A stretch of DNA of 64,000 nt, taken from assembly GCA_965229785.1 (NCBI GenBank), contig CBDDJS010000001.1, positions 7,440,001 to 7,504,000 on the forward strand, given 5' to 3'. The first letter of the stretch is position 1. The number at the start of each line of letters is the position of its first letter. Origin of the DNA: JAWPMT01 sp965229785 (GTDB taxonomy: Bacteria > Bacteroidota > Bacteroidia > Cytophagales > Cyclobacteriaceae). The translations under genes and the position numbers were made by a program. Below are positions 43,672-52,798 of the stretch, in pieces. The notes below the pieces were generated by a model that made no database searches, was not told the DNA's origin, and saw only the letters and a program-made list of their open reading frames with translations.

Positions 43672-44121
43672 ATGAGACTAGAAACATTAAAGCCCGCACA
43701 AGGATCGACTAAAAGTCGAAAGAGAATTGGTAGAGGCCAGGGATCTGGTAGAGGCGGTACCTCTACAAGAGGTCACAAAGGTGCTAAGTCTCGTTCAGGT
43801 TACTCCAGAAAGATTGGTTTTGAAGGTGGTCAAATGCCACTTCAAAGACGAGTTCCTAAGTTCGGATTCAAGAACAACAATAAAGTTGTGATGAAGCCTA
43901 TCAACCTTGATACGCTCCAGAAATTGAACGAGGACAAAGGGATCACTGAGATCAGTACGACTGTTTTGAAAGAAAATGGTTTAGCAGGATCTAACGATGT
44001 GATCAAAATCTTGGGAAGAGGAGAGCTGACTGCTGCATTGACAATCACTGCCAACAAATTTTCAGAGTCTGCAAAAGCGGCAATTGAGAAAGCTGGTGGA
44101 ACCATTACCATTGAAGAGTAG
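43672..44121 (+). CDS. rplO: 50S ribosomal protein L15
   Basis: A 149-residue protein. The basic N terminus with KSRKRIGRGQGSGRGGTSTR and GHKGAKSRSGYSRKIGFEGG threads into 23S rRNA. It ends directly against secY with no spacer. Confidence 0.97.
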   Translation: MRLETLKPAQGSTKSRKRIGRGQGSGRGGTSTRGHKGAKSRSGYSRKIGFEGGQMPLQRRVPKFGFKNNNKVVMKPINLDTLQKLNEDKGITEISTTVLKENGLAGSNDVIKILGRGELTAALTITANKFSESAKAAIEKAGGTITIEE

Positions 44122-45438
44122 ATGAAAAGATTTTTTCAGACCATAAAAAACATCTTCTCCATTGAGGAGCTGAAAATGAAAATCCTAAACACCTTAGGAT
44201 TTCTTATTATTTTCAGACTGGGGTCCTTTGTGACTCTTCCCGGAGTTGATCCTTCTAAATTGAATGCCTCTGCTGAAGGCATATTCGGTTTGTTGAACAC
44301 TTTCCTTGGAGGAGCTTTTTTGAAGGCTTCTATCTTCGGTTTGGGGATCATGCCTTACATCTCTGCATCTATCGTATTGCAGTTGATGACCGTAGCTGTT
44401 CCTTATTTCCAGAGACTTCAAAAAGAAGGTGATAGTGGTCGAAAGAAAATCAATCAAATCACACGGGTACTTACGATCTTTATCTGTTTGGCGCAATCGT
44501 TCGGTTACTTAACCACGATTCCACCAGAAGCGATCGTGGTAGCAAACCCTTTCTTCTTCAAGATCTCTGCGGTGATCATCCTAACTTCAGGAACAATCTT
44601 CTGCATGTGGTTAGGAGAGAAAATTACTGACAAAGGGATCGGAAATGGAATTTCGATGCTGATTATGATCGGTATCATTTCAAGATTCCCTGCCAGTATC
44701 GTTGCAGAAGCTTTATCACGAGGTTTAAGTCAAGCGTTGATTCTCGTAATCGAGCTTGTAGCGCTATTCTTCGTAGTACTGGTTACTGTAGCATTGACAC
44801 AGGCGATTCGAAGAATTCCGGTTCAGTATGCTAAGCAAGTTGTTGGTAATAAGGTGTACGGAGGTCAAAGACAATACATTCCTTTGAAAGTAAATTCAGC
44901 AGGCGTAATGCCGATCATCTTTGCACAATCTTTAATGTTCCTGCCTTCAATGGTAGCGGGATATTGGGCTGATAGCAGTGATACGGCGAGCTACATTGCC
45001 ACCACTTTCTCTCAAATTGAGACGTGGCAGTATAATGTGGCTTTTGGTACCCTGATCATCCTTTTCACCTTCTTCTACACGGCTATTACGATCAACCCAA
45101 GTCAGATTGCGGATGATATGAAAAGGAATGGTGGTTTCATTCCTGGTGTAAAACCTGGGAAGCAAACATCTGAATTTATTGATAGGGTATTATCCCGGGT
45201 GACGTTACCTGGATCCATTTTCCTGGCGGTAATCGCCATACTTCCTGCCTTCGCAATCATTGCGGGCGTCAGCAGAGATTTTGCTACTTTCTACGGTGGA
45301 ACTTCTTTGTTGATCATGGTAGGTGTAATCCTTGATACACTCCAGCAGATAGAAAGTTACCTGCTGATGAGACACTATGAAGGAATGATGAAATCAGGAA
45401 AAGTAAAAGGTAGAACTCAAAACGCGGCAGTAGCATAA
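44122..45438 (+). CDS. secY: Preprotein translocase subunit SecY
   Basis: A 438-residue inner-membrane protein with about ten membrane helices that forms the export channel with SecE (20140-20331). Seen are LGFLIIFRLGSFVTLPGVDP (helix 1), ISASIVLQLMTVAVPYFQRL, GIGNGISMLIMIGIISRFP, and the ribosome-binding loop RRIPVQYAKQVVGNKVYGGQ. Followed by infA through a TAATG junction. Confidence 0.98.
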   Translation: MKRFFQTIKNIFSIEELKMKILNTLGFLIIFRLGSFVTLPGVDPSKLNASAEGIFGLLNTFLGGAFLKASIFGLGIMPYISASIVLQLMTVAVPYFQRLQKEGDSGRKKINQITRVLTIFICLAQSFGYLTTIPPEAIVVANPFFFKISAVIILTSGTIFCMWLGEKITDKGIGNGISMLIMIGIISRFPASIVAEALSRGLSQALILVIELVALFFVVLVTVALTQAIRRIPVQYAKQVVGNKVYGGQRQYIPLKVNSAGVMPIIFAQSLMFLPSMVAGYWADSSDTASYIATTFSQIETWQYNVAFGTLIILFTFFYTAITINPSQIADDMKRNGGFIPGVKPGKQTSEFIDRVLSRVTLPGSIFLAVIAILPAFAIIAGVSRDFATFYGGTSLLIMVGVILDTLQQIESYLLMRHYEGMMKSGKVKGRTQNAAVA

Positions 45439-45656
45439 TGGCAAAGCAGCAATCCATAGAGCAAGATGGTAAAATTGTAGAGGCTTTGTCCAATGCAATG
45501 TTTCGCGTCGAGTTAGAAAACGGTCACGAAGTGATCGCACATATCTCGGGTAAGATGAGGATGCACTACATCAAGATCTTGCCAGGAGATAAAGTTAAAT
45601 TAGAAATGTCTCCTTACGATCTGACCAAAGGAAGGATTGTATATAGATATAAATAA
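45438..45656 (+). CDS. infA: Translation initiation factor IF-1
   Basis: A 72-residue OB-fold protein that blocks the A site during initiation. Seen are AKQQSIEQDGKIVEALSNAM, VIAHISGKMRMHYIKILPGD and GRIVYRYK. Overlaps secY by one base. Confidence 0.98.
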   Translation: MAKQQSIEQDGKIVEALSNAMFRVELENGHEVIAHISGKMRMHYIKILPGDKVKLEMSPYDLTKGRIVYRYK

Positions 45657-45704
45657 GCCCTTGAGGAAGGTAAAACTGCCAACAGGTCTAAAAGAAACTG
45701 AAAA

Positions 45705-45821
45705 ATGAAAGTTAGAGCATCCATCAAGAAGAGAAGTGCAGATTGCAAGGTTATCCGACGCAAGGGTAAGCTTTACGTGATCAATAAGAAAAACCCAAAG
45801 TTTAAACAAAGACAAGGATAA
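45705..45821 (+). CDS. rpmJ: 50S ribosomal protein L36
   Basis: A 38-residue protein, MKVRASIKKRSADCKVIRRK at the start and KNPKFKQRQG at the end. Only one of the usual four zinc ligands (a Cys) remains, so this is the zinc-independent form. It lies between infA (48 bases) and rpsM (3 bases). Confidence 0.95.
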   Translation: MKVRASIKKRSADCKVIRRKGKLYVINKKNPKFKQRQG

Positions 45822-45824
45822 GAC

Positions 45825-46202
45825 ATGGCTAGAATCGCAGGCGTAGATGTGCCAGATAACAAAAGGGGTGAAATAGGCCTTACCTACATTTTCGGAATAG
45901 GTAAAAGTAGTGCCCAAAGTATCCTTGCAGAAGCTGGGGTTGATCCAAACAAAAAGATCCACGAGTGGACTGAAGAAGAGGCAGGAAAGATCCGTGCCAT
46001 CATCGCAGAAAACTACAAGGTGGAAGGTGTACTTAAGTCTGAAGTGCAACTGAGCATCAAACGATTGATGGATATCGGGTGCTACCGAGGTTTGAGACAC
46101 AGAAAAGGACTTCCTTTGAGAGGTCAGCGTACCAAGAATAATTCCCGAACCAGAAAGGGACGTAGAAAAACAGTTGCTAACAAGAAGAAAGCGACTAAAT
46201 AA
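45825..46202 (+). CDS. rpsM: 30S ribosomal protein S13
   Basis: A 125-residue protein of the 30S head that touches P-site tRNA. Seen are MARIAGVDVPDNKRGEIGLT, YIFGIGKSSAQSILAEAGV and RGLRHRKGLPLRGQRTKNNS. Confidence 0.98.
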   Translation: MARIAGVDVPDNKRGEIGLTYIFGIGKSSAQSILAEAGVDPNKKIHEWTEEEAGKIRAIIAENYKVEGVLKSEVQLSIKRLMDIGCYRGLRHRKGLPLRGQRTKNNSRTRKGRRKTVANKKKATK

Positions 46203-46211
46203 TAGTTAAGC

Positions 46212-46604
46212 ATGGCTCAGAAAAGAAAAGATAAAGCGAAGAAGAGAGTTGTGGTTGTAGAGCCTCAGGGGCAGGCACACATTCAGGCAACCTTCAACAA
46301 CATCATCATTTCTATGACCAATCTTCAGGGTCAGGTGATCTCTTGGGCATCCGCTGGAAAAAAAGGATTCAAAGGTTCTAAGAAGAACACGCCTTATGCG
46401 GCTCAGGTAGCGGCGCAGGATTGCGCTCAGGCAGCTTACGATTTGGGATTGAGAAAGGTAGAGGTATTCGTAAAAGGCCCTGGTGCAGGACGAGAGTCTG
46501 CGATCAGAACCATCCAGAATATTGGAATTGATGTGACAATGATCAAAGATGTTACACCGCTTCCTCACAATGGATGTCGACCACCAAAAAGAAGAAGAGT
46601 TTAA
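46212..46604 (+). CDS. rpsK: 30S ribosomal protein S11
   Basis: A 130-residue platform protein. Seen are HIQATFNNIIISMTNLQGQV, SWASAGKKGFKGSKKNTPYA and DVTPLPHNGCRPPKRRRV at the C terminus. Confidence 0.98.
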   Translation: MAQKRKDKAKKRVVVVEPQGQAHIQATFNNIIISMTNLQGQVISWASAGKKGFKGSKKNTPYAAQVAAQDCAQAAYDLGLRKVEVFVKGPGAGRESAIRTIQNIGIDVTMIKDVTPLPHNGCRPPKRRRV

Positions 46605-46624
46605 AGGTTATATAAGAGAAAGAT

Positions 46625-47230
46625 ATGGCTAGATACACCGGGCCGAAAACCAAGATTGCCAGGAAATTCAACGAACCCATTTTTGGGCCTAGCAAAGCAC
46701 TTCAAAAGAAGGCTTATCCTCCAGGTCAGCATGGTCGTGGAAGAAGAAAGAAGCAATCTGAATATGCAATACAGCTTGCAGAAAAGCAGAAGGCCAAGTA
46801 CACTTATGGCGTATTAGAGCGACAATTCTCTAATATCTTTCAGAAGGCGTCAAGAAAGAGTGGTATTACTGGTGAAGTATTGCTCCAGTTGTTGGAGTCA
46901 AGACTTGACAACACGGTTTATCGTTTAGGAATTGCTCCTACACGAAGAGCCGCACGTCAGCTGGTACTACACAAGCACATCACTGTAAACGGAGAGATCG
47001 TAAATATTCCTTCTGTTTCATTGCGTGCCAATGACGTAATTGGTGTACGTGAAAAATCAAAGTCACTGGAAGTTGTGTCCAATAGCTTAGCAGCGCATGG
47101 AGCACAGAAATACTCGTGGCTAGAGTGGAATCCGACTGATCTTTTGGGTAAATACCTGAATGCTCCTTCAAGGGAAGAAATTCCTGAGAACATCAAAGAG
47201 CAGTTGATCGTCGAATTGTACTCTAAGTAA
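46625..47230 (+). CDS. rpsD: 30S ribosomal protein S4
   Basis: A 201-residue assembly protein. Seen are MARYTGPKTKIARKFNEPIF, YPPGQHGRGRRKKQSEYAIQ, and the S4 RNA-binding domain RLDNTVYRLGIAPTRRAARQ. It has no N-terminal zinc cysteines. Precedes rpoA as in the alpha operon. Confidence 0.98.
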   Translation: MARYTGPKTKIARKFNEPIFGPSKALQKKAYPPGQHGRGRRKKQSEYAIQLAEKQKAKYTYGVLERQFSNIFQKASRKSGITGEVLLQLLESRLDNTVYRLGIAPTRRAARQLVLHKHITVNGEIVNIPSVSLRANDVIGVREKSKSLEVVSNSLAAHGAQKYSWLEWNPTDLLGKYLNAPSREEIPENIKEQLIVELYSK

Positions 47231-47261
47231 TAATTATTAACAATATTTAATTCCTAAGGAT

Positions 47262-48251
47262 ATGTCTATTCTAGCATTTCAAATGCCGGAGAAAGTGGTT
47301 ATGGAGAAGGCAGACGATTTTCACGGTCTGTTTACTTTCAAACCATTAGAAAAAGGATACGGAGTAACAGTTGGTAATGCTTTAAGAAGAATTCTCCTTT
47401 CTTCATTGGAAGGATACGCAATTACTGGAGTTAAGATCCCAGGTGTATTGCACGAATTCTCTTCAATTGAAGGAGTAGTAGAGGATGTTACTGAGATCAT
47501 CTTGAACCTGAAAATGGTTCGTTTCAAGAAGATCACAGATGTTGTTGATAATACCATTACTGTATCTGTTTCGAACAAGACGCAATTGACAGCCGGAGAC
47601 CTTGCTGGTGTTACTACTTCTTTCGAGATCCTGAACCCTGATCATGTCATCTGTAATCTGGATGATTCTGCTCAGTTTGAGATGGAGCTTACCATCGAGA
47701 AAGGTAGAGGCTACGTTCCGGCTGAAGAAAACAAGCCTGCTGAACAAAACTTTGGCTCTATTGCGATCGATTCGATCTTTACGCCAATCAAAAACGTAAA
47801 GTACAGCGTTGAAAATACCAGGGTTGAGCAAAAGACTGACTATGAGCAATTGATCATTGACATAGAAACAGACGGCTCAATTCACCCTGAAAATGCATTG
47901 AAAGGTGCCGCTAATATTTTGATTCAGCACTTCATGTTGTTCTCAGATCAGAACATGATCCTTGAGACACAGGAGAAAGGTGAGCCAGAGCAAGTTGATG
48001 AGGAGTTGCTTCATATGAGGAAATTACTCAAGAGCTCGCTTAATGATCTTGATCTATCTGTTCGTGCTTACAACTGCCTGAAAGCAGCTGACGTACGAAG
48101 CCTGGGCGATCTCGTTTCATTGGAAATCTCTGATATGATGAAATTCAGAAACTTCGGTAAGAAGTCTCTGGCGGAATTGGAACAATTAGTAGCGGATAAA
48201 GGTCTGACTTTCGGTATGGATCTTTCAAAATATAAACTGGACGAGGAATAA
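47262..48251 (+). CDS. rpoA: DNA-directed RNA polymerase subunit alpha
   Basis: A 329-residue subunit. The N-terminal dimer domain has LEKGYGVTVGNALRRILLSS and the C-terminal domain has LDLSVRAYNCLKAADVRSLG and FGKKSLAELEQLV, for promoter and activator contact. The stop shares an A with the rplQ start. Confidence 0.98.
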   Translation: MSILAFQMPEKVVMEKADDFHGLFTFKPLEKGYGVTVGNALRRILLSSLEGYAITGVKIPGVLHEFSSIEGVVEDVTEIILNLKMVRFKKITDVVDNTITVSVSNKTQLTAGDLAGVTTSFEILNPDHVICNLDDSAQFEMELTIEKGRGYVPAEENKPAEQNFGSIAIDSIFTPIKNVKYSVENTRVEQKTDYEQLIIDIETDGSIHPENALKGAANILIQHFMLFSDQNMILETQEKGEPEQVDEELLHMRKLLKSSLNDLDLSVRAYNCLKAADVRSLGDLVSLEISDMMKFRNFGKKSLAELEQLVADKGLTFGMDLSKYKLDEE

Positions 48252-48886
48252 TGAGACACGGGAAGAAATTCAATCACTTGGGGAGAACGGCTTCTCACAG
48301 AAGTGCCATGCTATCAAATATGGCCTCCTCGTTGATCAAGCACAAGCGGATCAACACGACCGTAGCAAAAGCAAAAGCTTTAAGAAAGTACATCGAGCCT
48401 TTGATCACCAAGGCGAAGAGTGATACCACTCACTCAAGAAGAGTAGTTTTCTCTTACCTACAAGATAAAGAGAGTGTAACGGAGTTATTCTCTAACGTAG
48501 CTGAGAAAGTAGCTTCAAGACCTGGTGGATACACAAGAATCTTGAAATTGGGTGCCAGATTAGGTGACAATGCCGAGATGTGTGTGATGGAGTTGGTAGA
48601 CTTCAATGAGTTGATGTTGGAAGAAAAAGCTCCTGCCAAAACCAAAACGAGAAGATCTCGACGCGGTTCAGGAAAGAAGAAAGAAGAAGCTACTGATACG
48701 GTTGAAGATGCGGTGGTAGTAGAAGAAGCACCTGAGGCGGAAGTGGTAGAGGAAGATGCGACTGAAACTGAAGATGTAGTGGAAGAAGTTGCTGCTGAAG
48801 AAGAGGCACCTGCTGCAGAGGCTGCTGACGAAGCTCCGGAAACATCTGATGATGCAGAAGGAGAAGACAAAAAAGAAGGAGAGTGA
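48251..48886 (+). CDS. rplQ: 50S ribosomal protein L17 with long acidic tail
   Basis: The first 125 residues are a normal L17 (MRHGKKFNHLGRTASHRSAM, RINTTVAKAKALRKYIEPLI, GGYTRILKLGARLGDNAEMC). They are followed by a basic patch (KTKTRRSRRGSGKKK) and about 65 residues made almost only of E, A, V, D and T. Total 211 residues compared with 120-130 in most bacteria; acidic tails occur in other Bacteroidota. The role of the tail is unknown. Last gene of the ribosomal block. Confidence 0.97.
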   Translation: MRHGKKFNHLGRTASHRSAMLSNMASSLIKHKRINTTVAKAKALRKYIEPLITKAKSDTTHSRRVVFSYLQDKESVTELFSNVAEKVASRPGGYTRILKLGARLGDNAEMCVMELVDFNELMLEEKAPAKTKTRRSRRGSGKKKEEATDTVEDAVVVEEAPEAEVVEEDATETEDVVEEVAAEEEAPAAEAADEAPETSDDAEGEDKKEGE

Positions 48887-48910
48887 TTTAAGAGTCACTG
48901 AATAATATAA

Positions 48911-48942
48911 GAAGGGAACAGGTTATCTTGTTCCCTTTTTTT
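48911..48942 (+). terminator. Terminator of the alpha operon
   Basis: Stem AAGGGAACA / TGTTCCCTT with an 8-base loop, then TTTTT. It lies 25 bases after the rplQ stop. Confidence 0.9.
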
Positions 48943-48968
48943 ATGCCCTTACCTCACCAACGATCCAC

Positions 48969-50126
48969 TTGAAAAAGATCTATCGCTCCTTATACGCAGC
49001 TTACGACCCGTTTCCTTCTTACAAAGGTTCTTTCATTCATATGGAGAAAGCCTCGAAAGTGCTGAGTGAAACAATGGGACATACACTGATGTTGACTTTA
49101 GCCAGGCAACGTCGGAAACGAGTATCGGGTAAACGCCGGCATCAACAATTCGAGATAACAGAGAGTAATTTTTTAAAGCGAGCGGAAGCGTATTCTAATT
49201 GGATAGAAGAGAGAGTAGCAAATGAAAAGCAACTTAGGGTGGCTCAGTTTCGTGATGTTTGGAGTGGCCTTCCATTACTTGCACGTCCCCACCTTACGAA
49301 GATATTTGAAGTCAATGGCCTTCCTTCTGTTGAACTACCGTATCGATTCAAGCATATAGGAAAGGATACCCTGAAAAAGTTGGAGAACCTTGAATTGGAG
49401 TGCCTGAAGGGGAGCAATTATATCGTATGTCCTTCCGAAGTGATCAAAACGCATTTAATCAATAGAAAAATTGAAGCTGAAAAGATCCACGTAATTCCGA
49501 ATGGAGCTGAAATTCCGAAAAGGACTACCATGCCAAGAAGGATTCCTGAGAAGTACGTAGTTTATTTTGGGGCCCTACAATCCTGGCAGGGAGTAGAGGT
49601 AGCGATCAAAGCGATGCAATATCTGGCAGATAAACCGGAGCTGAAATTAGTGATTTGTAGCTCACACAAAGAAAAATTAGCCAGACCTTACTACCGGCTA
49701 ATTAGGCGACTAGGACTGGAGGATCAAATTGTGTGGAAATATCAGTTGACGAAAAAGCAACTATTTGGTGTTCTGGGAAAAGCACAAGCCAGTCTTGTGC
49801 CACTTACGGAATGCAGTCGAAATCTGGAGCAAGGCTGTTCACCGTTGAAAGTATTTGAAAGCATGGCAAGTGGTGCTCCTATAATTGCTTCCAGGCTTCC
49901 GGTTATAGAAGAAATTGTTGTCGATACTAAAGAGGCCAAACTGGTAAGAGCGGATCGGCCAGCAGACCTGGCTCGCGCTATACGATTCCAGGTGGACTAC
50001 CCGGAGCGTGGACACGCACTCGCTACCCAAGCCACGAAGAAGTTTAAGGAGTACTATACTTGGGAAAAGGTAGATGCGCAATTATCTAAGTTTTATGATA
50101 AATTGCTTATGACCGACACATTATAG
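48969..50126 (+). CDS. GT4-like glycosyltransferase
   Basis: A 385-residue GT-B fold enzyme. The N-terminal half has YDPFPSYKGSFIHMEKASKV, with a Gly in the acceptor loop. The C-terminal half has VIPNGAEIPKR, VYFGALQSWQGVEVAIKAMQ and SPLKVFESMASGAPIIAS, the donor-binding region. The start is TTG at 48969, the only codon close to the conserved N terminus. First gene of a glycan locus of five that follows rplQ; the next gene starts 5 bases later. Sugar and acceptor are unknown. Confidence 0.8.
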   Translation: MKKIYRSLYAAYDPFPSYKGSFIHMEKASKVLSETMGHTLMLTLARQRRKRVSGKRRHQQFEITESNFLKRAEAYSNWIEERVANEKQLRVAQFRDVWSGLPLLARPHLTKIFEVNGLPSVELPYRFKHIGKDTLKKLENLELECLKGSNYIVCPSEVIKTHLINRKIEAEKIHVIPNGAEIPKRTTMPRRIPEKYVVYFGALQSWQGVEVAIKAMQYLADKPELKLVICSSHKEKLARPYYRLIRRLGLEDQIVWKYQLTKKQLFGVLGKAQASLVPLTECSRNLEQGCSPLKVFESMASGAPIIASRLPVIEEIVVDTKEAKLVRADRPADLARAIRFQVDYPERGHALATQATKKFKEYYTWEKVDAQLSKFYDKLLMTDTL

Positions 50127-50131
50127 AATCA

Positions 50132-51139
50132 ATGACTAAAGCCAAGAACGTCATCGCCTCTCTAACCGAAGAGCAAAAACAGTTTTATCAACACAAAACC
50201 ATAAGTGACACCCGCAAGATCAAGGACTGGATTGTTTTTTTTGCGGGAATTTCAGTGTTGGACAAGCTTGGTGATGAGAAACGATCCAACCTGAAAAGCT
50301 GGGCAATTTTCTGTTTATTCTTCGCCTTTGTTTTTATCCTCCTGACGGTAAACCTTGATGAACCCTATTATCCGTTTGGGATCGGGGTGTTTATCATTAT
50401 TGCTATTGTTCTGTTCTATAGAAGATTTCGGCTGAAAAAGAATGACATCAGCAATTATCTAAGGTTGTTTTTCGTGCCTGTGCTTCAGGTGTTAAGAGAA
50501 AAGGCCGGACCTGAAGCCCGTTTAGCAGCGACTCTGGATTTTCATGACATCAGAAATCATGAACCAGTGAAAAGTAAAGTGGGTGTCAGGAAGCAAAGCT
50601 TGTACACGGCTATTTATATGCTGGGCAGGGTCCAGCTGTTAGATGAAGTCAAGTTACAGTTTGGAGTGCAGGATGAATTGCGCGATCAGAAATGGACCAC
50701 AACTAGTATGAGCGGTAAGACCAAATGGAAGTCCAAAACAAAGACCACTAACCAGATCCTGATCAAAATGTTGCTCCCTAAAGCTAAGTACGCGTGGAAT
50801 GGTTCGGAGGAGAGAGATTTGGAAGTCCAGGAAAAGGCGGATCACTACGAAGCAAAGAAGAAGATTAAAATCAAGCACATAGGCGAGAACGAGCTTTCAA
50901 ATCGCGAGTTTTTTGCCGCCATCCAATCAGTTTATGCTCAATTCACTCCACTGGATGAGCAAGCACAGCGAGAACATCAGGGAGAAGGTCGGGAATCTCA
51001 GGAAGACGATGGCGTTTATATGGCTCCTTATGTGTGGTATGGAGGTTATTTCGATCATTATGACTATGATTCCGTTGATTATCAGGACGGCACGGAGATG
51101 TCCTACGAGGAGGAAGAAAATTCAGTGTTCGATAGTTAG
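50132..51139 (+). CDS. Unknown membrane protein in the glycan locus
   Basis: I do not recognise this 335-residue protein. Two membrane segments lie close together (about 57-75, SWAIFCLFFAFVFILLTV, and 83-98), joined by a short PYYPFG loop. The N-terminal 55 residues and the 230-residue C-terminal part are soluble and probably both cytoplasmic. The C-terminal part is rich in Lys/Trp in the middle (WTTTSMSGKTKWKSKTKT) and ends in a Tyr/Asp/Glu-rich tail (YGGYFDHYDYDSVDYQDG). It sits 5 bases after a GT4 gene, and its stop overlaps the GTG of the next GT4 gene, so it is co-expressed with the glycosyltransferases. Confidence 0.7.
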   Translation: MTKAKNVIASLTEEQKQFYQHKTISDTRKIKDWIVFFAGISVLDKLGDEKRSNLKSWAIFCLFFAFVFILLTVNLDEPYYPFGIGVFIIIAIVLFYRRFRLKKNDISNYLRLFFVPVLQVLREKAGPEARLAATLDFHDIRNHEPVKSKVGVRKQSLYTAIYMLGRVQLLDEVKLQFGVQDELRDQKWTTTSMSGKTKWKSKTKTTNQILIKMLLPKAKYAWNGSEERDLEVQEKADHYEAKKKIKIKHIGENELSNREFFAAIQSVYAQFTPLDEQAQREHQGEGRESQEDDGVYMAPYVWYGGYFDHYDYDSVDYQDGTEMSYEEEENSVFDS

Positions 51140-52230
51140 TGAGACTACTTTGGCTTACGGAAAACTTCCCACCACAACGAGGTGGAATGGCCCAGTCTTG
51201 CGACCGCATCGTAGGAGGCCTGAGAGGGGAGGGGTTTGAAATTGAGATCATTCATTTTACGGCTCAAACCATAAGATTAACACGAATCCAGCAGCAAGGC
51301 GGTGGAAAAACGGCTATTACCCACGTTGAAAGTGAATCCCATACCCTCAATGTTGCCTGGTCTTATATCAAAACCCTGGGTTCTTTTGATTATGTAGTGG
51401 CATTTGGTGGCTACTTGTCCATGATCGGTGCCCCTTTGTTTGCCCGATGGATGGATACGAGACTATTGACTTTTTTAAGAGGAAATGATTTTGACACGTC
51501 CATTTTTACCCCCAGGAAGAGGGAAATGCTGGAATATGCGTTGAAAGAGTCGGCCATTGTGTTTTCAGTTACTCAGGAAAAAGTTTGGAAACTAACGAAG
51601 TGGCTTCCGGAGGTGAATGTTCACTTCGTGCCAAATGGAATTGACCTTTCGTCCTGGGAACCTACCTTAAGTGAACGAGACTTTGCAGATCAATGGAGGT
51701 CCGAACGAAATTCGGAACTTTGTTTTGGGTTATTCGGTCAATTGAAGGCTAAAAAAGGCATAGACTTTTTCATTGAGGCCTTTCGAAAAACCAATTTGAG
51801 TGCCAAAGTGCATTTGTTGTTCATTGGAGAATTAGACGAACATTTTATAACCGGCCTTAATGAAGCCGAAATTAGTTTTACGCACCTCGATTTTCTGGAT
51901 CGGTATCAATTACTTAAATATTACTTGTGTTGTGATGCCGTAGTGATCCCGTCCTTTTATGAAGGCATGCCGAATGTGATGTTGGAAGCAGGAGCTTTGG
52001 GTATCCCAATCATCGCCTCGAATGTAGATGGCATGAAAGATATGATTGATTCAGAGGAAGAGGGTCTGTTATTTCAGGTGGGAGATATCGATGCTTGTCG
52101 CAGGGCCTTATATGATTTCGCTGAGCTCCCTGATCAGGGGAAGTCTCTTGGTGCAAAATTGAAAATGAAGATTTTGAATGCATACACATCGTCACATGAA
52201 ACCAAATACTATAAATCACACATCCACTAG
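51139..52230 (+). CDS. GT4 family glycosyltransferase
   Basis: A 363-residue GT-B enzyme. The N terminus RLLWLTENFPPQRGGMAQS holds the glycine loop. FVPNGIDLSSW, LCFGLFGQLKAKKGIDFFIE and YEGMPNVMLEAGALGIPIIA form the donor-binding half, with an intact E-x7-E pair. The start is GTG at 51139, overlapping the TAG of the previous gene. The 3' end overlaps the next reading frame by 35 bases. Confidence 0.88.
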   Translation: MRLLWLTENFPPQRGGMAQSCDRIVGGLRGEGFEIEIIHFTAQTIRLTRIQQQGGGKTAITHVESESHTLNVAWSYIKTLGSFDYVVAFGGYLSMIGAPLFARWMDTRLLTFLRGNDFDTSIFTPRKREMLEYALKESAIVFSVTQEKVWKLTKWLPEVNVHFVPNGIDLSSWEPTLSERDFADQWRSERNSELCFGLFGQLKAKKGIDFFIEAFRKTNLSAKVHLLFIGELDEHFITGLNEAEISFTHLDFLDRYQLLKYYLCCDAVVIPSFYEGMPNVMLEAGALGIPIIASNVDGMKDMIDSEEEGLLFQVGDIDACRRALYDFAELPDQGKSLGAKLKMKILNAYTSSHETKYYKSHIH

Positions 52231-52798
52231 TAACGCAAGCCTGCTATTCATCCTGATCTTGTGCTCGGTTTCTTCATTCGGGCAGTCTGTAGGGGTAGGC
52301 GAATACATCGTCACTTCGCTTCAAAATGAATTGATTGCTTCTGTAAAAATTGATGACAGGCAGACTGTGTTGGATTTTTCGGGAGAGCAATTTTACGGCA
52401 TCGCCAAAAGACCGGAGAAAAGAAAGTATTTCGATGGCAGTGATCAAATGACTTTCGCTGTAAAATATGGGGATGCCAGCTTCAAATTACGAAATGCCAA
52501 TGAACAGCTGTTATGGAAAATGAAGATTTATGATGGTTATCTAAAATTGAGTGATAATGAAGAGATGACAAGTGCTTTTAGAATTGCCTTTTCAGATTCC
52601 GGAAAATTGAAAGTGAAGCAAGATGGCGAAGAGCAATATGCTATCCGGTTCGATCAACAGGCTCCCAGATTCAAAGCTGGAGGTTATTTTCTAATGAATT
52701 TCAAAAACTCTCTGGCGACAGGTATACTGCTGATCGAGGAAATACCGATGAGAGAACGAATAGTTTTGGCTTCTGAAGTCATCAGAGCTGGCAAGTGA
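52196..52798 (+). CDS. Exported protein of unknown function in the glycan locus
   Basis: A 200-residue protein with a signal peptide (about 1-31, ending SSFGQ). No known domain is recognised. The rest alternates short hydrophobic and polar stretches, as in a beta-rich periplasmic protein (ELIASVKIDDRQTVLDF, FRIAFSDSGKLKVKQDG). ATG at 52196 is preferred to an upstream ATG at 52178, since it places the signal peptide nearer the N terminus; the gene still overlaps the GT4 gene by 35 bases. Its stop overlaps the next GTG start. Confidence 0.65.
   Translation: MKPNTINHTSTSNASLLFILILCSVSSFGQSVGVGEYIVTSLQNELIASVKIDDRQTVLDFSGEQFYGIAKRPEKRKYFDGSDQMTFAVKYGDASFKLRNANEQLLWKMKIYDGYLKLSDNEEMTSAFRIAFSDSGKLKVKQDGEEQYAIRFDQQAPRFKAGGYFLMNFKNSLATGILLIEEIPMRERIVLASEVIRAGK

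Noticed and set aside
48454..48870. Long Ser/Ala-rich open frame on the minus strand inside rplQ
   Set aside because: It is the complement of the acidic repeat-like tail of L17. Its composition follows from the GAA/GCT codons, it has no start context and no family pattern.
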